A stretch of 64,000 bases of DNA from Gymnothorax reevesii (lineage: Eukaryota > Chordata > Actinopteri > Anguilliformes > Muraenidae). A program made the translations under genes and the position numbers. This document shows positions 58,961-64,000 of the stretch, piece after piece; within the stretch, counting starts at the first letter, position 1; each line of letters starts with the position of its first letter. Under the pieces are notes generated by a model, which saw nothing but the letters and a program-made list of their open reading frames with translations, searched no databases and had not been told where the DNA came from. The stretch is from positions 58,680,120 to 58,744,119 of the forward strand of contig CM056583.1 in NCBI GenBank assembly GCA_029721435.1, read 5' to 3'.

Positions 58961-61071
58961 AGGCGAGGTAAGGATATAATCACTGTGATGCCAAGTCATA
59001 GGTGGAAGAGGTTAATTGGCAAATATTTGCCAGGACCTGCTGTTTAAAGACTTTGGTTGTTTGTGCTTTTGAAGTGGTTTTCCATGAAGATATGCTGTGA
59101 CCATGTTTTCTTATGTATTTATATACAAATAGGAATGAAATGATTCAATCTGCAGTTTGTCATAGCTTAAGAGATGTGATTCCTGGGCATTCAGACACGT
59201 TAGCCCAAACCACAGAAGCTTTGGCGAAAGCTGGTGCTGATGATTCCAAGAGGAATAATTCCAGTCAGTTTTCTTGCATTATTTTATTGATCTCTTTCTT
59301 CCTGCTGCCCATTCTCAGCAGTGATCTGGGAGCCCTTGAAACGATGGTTAGCGGGAGGGGAGAGAGAAACCATTCGACCGCATTGTTTGGCCTTGTTGGA
59401 AACACAGAACACATAGTGAATGCCAGAAATATTGGGTTTGGCCAGACTGAGCGTGATTGAACTCAAAAATATGTGTCAATCAACCAATTTACTGTGGTGC
59501 CTCTGTTATAGAAAAACAACATTAGGGTTCATGCTAAATGTTGGGTTTTGTGCCTGAAGAGTAATGAGCCTAACAGTTTCTGCCCCTGTTGATGTCTCTG
59601 CCTGACCCATTTGTTATGTGAGTTCAGCATGTGATTCAAGCTCTTCAGGATTAAGTTCTCACATGGACAAGTGTAGTAGGAGGGTGGGAAAAGGTGTTCG
59701 AAATGTAAAATTCTGTGGAATCCGTACTTGGCAGATGACTCTACAAGTACTCTTATAAGAAGCATGTGCCATAGAAGTAAAGGACGGCAAATGCTGAAGT
59801 ATGGTTGTTTTACAATTGCAGTAGGGCAGTGGGTGCATTCAGTAAGCTTCAGTTGATGGGTTATTGCGCTGACAGAAGAACAAACTGACAAGTTTGAATT
59901 GTTCTGCCTAATGTACCCCTGACAACAGCAGTTTTATGTACCCATTTGTGTGCAACTGGTATTGTCCAGATGGATCCCACATGTTGCTGTTCTGGACATC
60001 ATCCTCTCCCCTGCCAATGCACTTCTCCTTCAGATGAAACAGCAATAGGAAAGTCAAAGAACAGCGTGTCTCAATTTGTACCATCCCTGCTCACCATGCT
60101 AGCTGCTGAGTTATTCACCTATTGAACGCCAGCTGTTATTCTTAGATATGTATGCACTTTGAATTTCATGATAAACAAAAAGTTGAATATAGTCCATTTT
60201 CAGTATTTGCATATTATACTGCTGTTTCTGAAACAATTCAGTCAGTGCAGGAAGAGTATCACGGCCCTCCACCTGGCAACTGAACCTTAGATTGTGTAGT
60301 AACAATCACAAAACAAATTTGGCACAGCAATTTTACCCAAGGTATGACACTTGCAATGACCCAATGTGAAGTAAATAAATAAAATACATTTTAAAAATAA
60401 CATGGTGAGAAAAATGAGACATAATCAATTGGATATCAATCTAAAGGACATGTGAATGAAGCAGAAAAACAGCTGTTTTTAAGACTTGCATTAAATTTAG
60501 GTGCATAAAACTCCATGTTGCATGCAGGTTTTTGGTTAGGTAAAGAGATTAAGAACTCTGACAAGCCCCAGAGTATGATTGAAGGAGCAGATCTGAGTGA
60601 AACGTGCCTTTCAGACAAATCTAATTTGACCAGACATGTAAGTCACTGGCAGGAATGGTCATGGCTACATTAATGTATTATTTATTTTCACTGGTATCTG
60701 CATTTTAGACGCTGATCCCCAGGGGGGTAGTAAAAACCACCATTTGGATTTCTCATTCGCATACAATGCTGGTCAGCTAAGGCCTAAATCTTTTCATAAG
60801 CTGAATGTACTCCCTAATAGATCTATGAAAGATTTTTTGCGAATATATACACTAAGAAAAAAGCTGCTCTGCACGTGTATTTTATTTTTGTTCATTTATT
60901 TAGCATGAATTCACTCTACTCGCAGACATTAAGACATTAAATTATCAACAAAATTCGGGGAAAAACATTTTCATGTTTTATTATAGGCTGTCTTCTCGAT
61001 TTGTTCAGTGTCAATGCTACTCATTTTCCCAGTATAACAATTCAACAGTTAAGTGTGTCTGCTCCGTTTTT
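58961..61071. other. Intergenic between sfrp1 and golga7, nothing recognised
   Basis: 2.1 kb of AT-rich sequence. The open frame 59113-59460 has no recognisable similarity or exon signals and I do not call it a gene. Confidence 0.4.
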
Positions 61072-61502
61072 GTCTCCCGTCGCCTCTGGCGAAAGGGAGA
61101 CATAGGAATGCACCCTTTCCGGGTGTGTGTGCTTGTGTTCGTCCATCTGTAAAGTGGCATTAAAGCAATAACTCAAGATCAAAATGGATTACAAACCCCA
61201 TGTTCTGCATATAACAAGATTAGATTATGAACCTATTTCCTATTTAATATCAGTAACTCTGACCTTTTATTTGACCTTACAATTAGCAGGTCAAATATTG
61301 GTACTTCACCTATGTTTTTCAAACTTGATTTACAAGCTCAAAATTGTTCACTGTGGTGTTTTGCAGCATTCTCTTTAACCTGCTGGTCAAATTTTATGGA
61401 TCCAGTTCCTTGCCATCTTTTACAAAATATCCACTTTCACGCTGAACAGAATTGACCTCCTTTAAGGTGACAGGGTACATATTTATTTTGGCGACGGGAG
61501 AC
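61072..61502. mobile_element. Short repeat with GTCTCCCGTCGCC inverted ends, close to golga7
   Basis: GTCTCCCGTCGCC at 61072-61084 is exactly inverted at 61490-61502. The body carries GGAAAGGGTGCATTCC-like text and TCAAGATCAAAATGGATTAC, in the style of other non-coding repeats here. It ends only 158 bp before the golga7 start codon. Confidence 0.75.
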
Positions 61503-61660
61503 CGTGGGCCTTGCGGCCAGCTGGTTAGTTTTGGAAGAGTTCTGTGCTCTCCGCATATTTCATTCTGTCGACGTGGATCGAGTTCATGATAACCGTAGTT
61601 TCTCAGAGACTCGATTTGCCCGGTGCACAGTCCGAAACGGAAGCAGGAAGCGGCTGCAAC
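61503..61660 (+). promoter_or_regulatory. golga7: golga7 promoter and 5' UTR
   Basis: This 158-bp stretch separates an inserted repeat from the golga7 start codon. It contains several CpGs and two GGAAG cores resembling ETS sites (GAAACGGAAGCAGGAAGCGG). The start codon context AACATGGCCGAG resembles a YY1 site (AAnATGGC) overlapping the ATG, an arrangement known for housekeeping promoters. No TATA box is seen. The motif assignments are inference. Confidence 0.5.
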
Positions 61661-61669
61661 ATGGCCGAG
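61661..61669 (+). CDS. golga7: golga7 coding exon 1: the first three codons (Met-Ala-Glu)
   Basis: The exon ends its coding part with ATG GCC GAG and the donor GAG|GTAATG. Joined in frame to exon 2 it gives [13 protein letters not shown]. The start fits because it lies in a CpG-containing promoter-like stretch, has a strong context (AACATGG), is followed by a donor in phase 0, and the joined N-terminus resembles that of the GOLGA7/GOLGA7B family (the B paralogue starts similarly with an acidic MA-type leader and an LQ-R motif). The known human GOLGA7 N-terminus (MRPQQAP) is shorter and different. The exon is tiny and its identity depends on the neighbouring exon. Confidence 0.75.
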
Positions 61670-62653
61670 GTAATGAAATCTGAATCGTAAACAATCTAGC
61701 TTGTGAACTTATCTAACAATCCATTTACTTAAATAAGGGTTACAGCTTTTAGATCTGAAGCAGCTTTTTCAGACGTTTTTAGATTTAACGTTACCAGAAT
61801 AAATAGTCTTATTGTACAAATATCTGTTCACTTTAGCGTTCGCGGAAACGTTGTCCATCAACCAATCTTTCTTTGTGGTTGGTGTATTTATTTAGCACTA
61901 ATAAGCTAATTGTATTAGCTTGCTACAGTTTATCATCTCACGAACGTATTTTTCATTTACAAATTCTGAAAATAAAAGGGCGTATATCTAAGTGGTTAGA
62001 GTTATCAAGAAATGATTTCGCATATCGCACAAATTCGTCTACAATTGGTTAATCGGGACGGGTGAAGACGCCAATAATTGATGTATTTTCTTTTGGATCC
62101 CATGTCGATTTTTTTATTACAGTTTGAGATTGGTGTGGGTTCTCGCTTAGATGATTAGTTATATTGTTTGCTTTCTTGGCGAAAACAGTGCGAGTCCGTT
62201 AACTTGGCCACCTCTGAAACTTGCACTGTATGCTGAATTTCGTTGCAATCCTAAATTAACTTTAAAAGTATTAAGATGATGTTAAATGTACATGTTTTTC
62301 CTATGTAAATATTATTTTTTTATCTTATGGATAGGATTAAGATGGTTAGTATCATGAGATTATTAACCATTTTGAGATCATCTGTTCGTCATGGCTGTGC
62401 ACTCAGTAAACATATTTAGTTTGAATTGTATGTTGTCTCTGAAGAGATCTTAAAAAAGTGCCGCTTTTCAAAATGCGGTCAGGTGTGGATCTGTAATAAA
62501 TGGGTATTTTTAAATTCAAATCGCTGGAATAAGCAATACATTTTTTAACAAATGCACGTTAGTTGTTCAGTCTAAAATGCGGTTCAAATACTAGTGCTGA
62601 CTGAGATCGTATTCTTCTCTCTCTCTCTCTCTCTCTCTCTCCCTCTCCCTCAG
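61670..62653. other. golga7 intron 1 with (TC)n tract at its acceptor
   Basis: 984-bp phase-0 intron from GTAATG to CCCTCAG. The last 37 bases are (TC)n followed by CCCTCTCCCTCAG, so a microsatellite serves as the polypyrimidine tract. No other feature recognised. Confidence 0.8.
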
Positions 62654-62779
62654 ACTGTGGGTCTTCAGGACATGCGGCAGCAGGCAGCCATTGCTGCCAA
62701 AGTCTTCATACAGAGGGACTACTCCAGCGGCACCATCTGCCAATTCCAGACCAAGTTCCCTACCGAGCTGGAGAACAGG
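62654..62779 (+). CDS. golga7: golga7 coding exon 2: conserved N-terminal part (gene continues off the right edge)
   Basis: GOLGA7 (GCP16) is a palmitoylated Golgi-associated protein that stabilises ZDHHC9 in the Ras palmitoyltransferase complex. This 126-nt exon encodes 42 residues, including [19 protein letters not shown] and [10 protein letters not shown], against [17 protein letters not shown] and TKFPAELENR in human. The ELENR ending separates it from the paralogue GOLGA7B (ELDSR). The acceptor CCCTCAG ends at 62653, directly after a (TC)n tract that acts as the polypyrimidine tract. The donor AACAGG|GTACTC follows at 62780. Both ends are phase 0. The remaining exons, including the conserved cysteine pair used for palmitoylation, should lie to the right of the window; nothing further of the gene was found up to 64000. 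Confidence 0.95.
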
Positions 62780-63003
62780 GTACTCTAATGCATTTCCAGG
62801 CAAAGTCACGTGGGATATGTATATCGTAGTGGCTCCCCGGCCCTGGGCTCTTTGCAGTCACTGATTGCATCTATCCTTATCTCTTTGGTCCTCCCCTGAC
62901 CTGTAAATGGTATCGGGGACCATTTTTAATGGCACTCTAGCCCTTTAAATCTGTGTTTACCCTGGAGAATATCTGCATTGTACTTTTTATATGTCTCCCT
63001 AAG
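62780..63003. other. Start of golga7 intron 2
   Basis: Plain sequence from the donor GTACTC to the TTAA-flanked element. Confidence 0.6.
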
Positions 63004-63920
63004 TTAAAGGTGCTCTATGCAAGTTTATTTACTTTCACTTGCAGACATTCGAACTCAAACAAAACAGACGTAGCCCTCCCATAGATACAGTCGGCAACAA
63101 CGGGAACGCCCACAAACGTCACACCTGGTTAGAGCCAAGGGTAACCCCCCCCCCCGGTCCGTTATAATGTAAAAACATGGAATTTAAACTTGTCTTGCTA
63201 ACGCCAGGAAGTTGTCATGCGTTCTAAACCCGCGGAATTTAAACTTGTCTTGCTAGCGCTAAGAAGTTGTCATGACATGCTTTGAGTCGCTGTTGCCTGC
63301 TGACAAGGATCAATATATTAAAAAAATTAATATACTGGGATTGGATTGTCGTCCATATGCTTTAAAAGACTGGGCGAATGATCCGGCTCAGGGGCCTGCA
63401 GACATTCACGTTCTGTTGTGGGGTCCCGCCATAATCTGCCAAACTCGTCCTCTCTTCTGACAGCTTGAAGCCATTTTGTCCTCCTTTGTAGTTCCATTTT
63501 ATTATTTGGTAAAATGTAAAACTTTAATTGGTGATTTTTTTTGTTTATTTGAGGTGCGAAAGGGCTCACAGCAACTCTTTGGCATTATGGCTAATTTGTT
63601 TTCCCCCTCGGCTCCACTTTTGTGGGCGTTCCCTTTGTTGGGAAATGTATCTATAGTTCCCTCCTTCTCATGTTTCCATAAAGGTCAACTCTTGTCGGTG
63701 ATTGGCGGGGACGGTTTGTTATGTTATACAGCCTGTGCACCTTTTGTTTATTTGCAGTTTGACGCCTGTGCGGTCTCCAGAGCCCGGGTTTTTTTTTTTT
63801 TTTTTTCTTCTTCAATGAATTTAGGGGCAGGCAGCTAGCAGATCATGGAGAGATGTCGGCAAATTGAGACAAATGTATAATTGCGTAGAAAGTAAACAAA
63901 CTTGCATAGTGCACCTTTAA
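63004..63920. mobile_element. 0.9-kb TTAA-flanked non-autonomous element in golga7 intron 2
   Basis: TTAA and AGGTGCTCTATGCAAGTTT at 63004 pair with the reversed right end, TTAA and AGGTGCACTATGCAAGTTT, ending at 63920. The inverted ends match at 27 of 29 positions, so the insertion is fairly young. TTAA target duplications point to a piggyBac-type mobiliser. The body has CCCCCC and poly-T runs and no transposase. Confidence 0.85.
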
Positions 63921-64000
63921 CATGTCTGATTCAGCTAATCAGTTCATTAGTGGAGTCCTTGATGAGCTGAACAGAGTGTGTCAGCTGGGAAATGTAAGTG
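63921..64000. repeat. Start of another interspersed repeat
   Basis: CTGATTCAGCTAATCAGTTC, ATTAGTGGAG and GTGTGTCAGCTGGG are typical of a common fish repeat; cut by the window end. Confidence 0.4.

Noticed and set aside
59113..59460. 115-aa open frame between sfrp1 and golga7
   Set aside because: No recognisable similarity, no splice or promoter signals around it, ordinary AT-rich surroundings.
63940..64000. Possible next golga7 exon ending AAAT|GTAAGT at the window edge
   Set aside because: The translation does not match the expected DRQQFEETV-type sequence and the text looks like a common fish repeat.

Overview
The window is vertebrate, almost certainly teleost, nuclear DNA. The genes are multi-exon with GT-AG introns, the promoters are only moderately CpG-rich, and the sequence is crowded with fish-type Tc1/mariner, TTAA-target, L2-like and MITE elements. 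Three protein-coding genes can be read exon by exon: zmat4 (minus strand, five exons seen, 3' end off the left edge), sfrp1 (minus strand, complete, three coding exons at 38.4-53.3 kb, 305 aa) and golga7 (plus strand, first two coding exons, running off the right edge). This order and orientation (zmat4 < , sfrp1 < , golga7 >) is that of human 8p11.21 (ZMAT4-SFRP1-GOLGA7) as I know it, so the block is conserved vertebrate synteny.

Layout. 1-23.4 kb: zmat4. Coding exons lie at 1281-1502, 2837-2996, 4218-4307 and 8006-8107, with a likely non-coding first exon near 23.33-23.47 kb. Its introns hold (CA/TG)n tracts, a LINE remnant on the minus strand (11.9-12.7 kb), an L2-like LINE (13.3-16.1 kb) broken by two later insertions, Tc1 copies and a hairpin MITE. 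23.5-38.4 kb: intergenic, with a 2.7-kb TTAA-flanked piggyBac-like element, Tc1 remnants, a 5S-rRNA-like relic and plain sequence. 38.4-53.3 kb: sfrp1. Its 10.3-kb second intron holds a 3.4-kb element with inverted ends, a THAP-like N-terminus and two inverted 38-bp-period arrays of a GC-rich palindrome. The same intron also carries a 201-bp hairpin and several Tc1 copies. 53.5-61.5 kb: intergenic, with a Tc1 copy and MITEs. 61.66 kb to the end: golga7, whose second intron starts with a 0.9-kb TTAA-flanked element.

The three genes are not a pathway. zmat4 encodes a matrin/U1-type zinc-finger protein, sfrp1 a secreted Wnt antagonist, and golga7 a Golgi accessory subunit of a palmitoyltransferase. 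The least expected observations are two. First, ~300 bp non-coding segments at 35.72-36.01 kb and 58.66-58.96 kb are homologous and inverted, and bracket sfrp1 on its 3' and 5' sides. Second, the paired 38-bp-period palindrome arrays sit inside the THAP-like element. All homology statements come from reading the sequence and from memory of the families; no database search was run.
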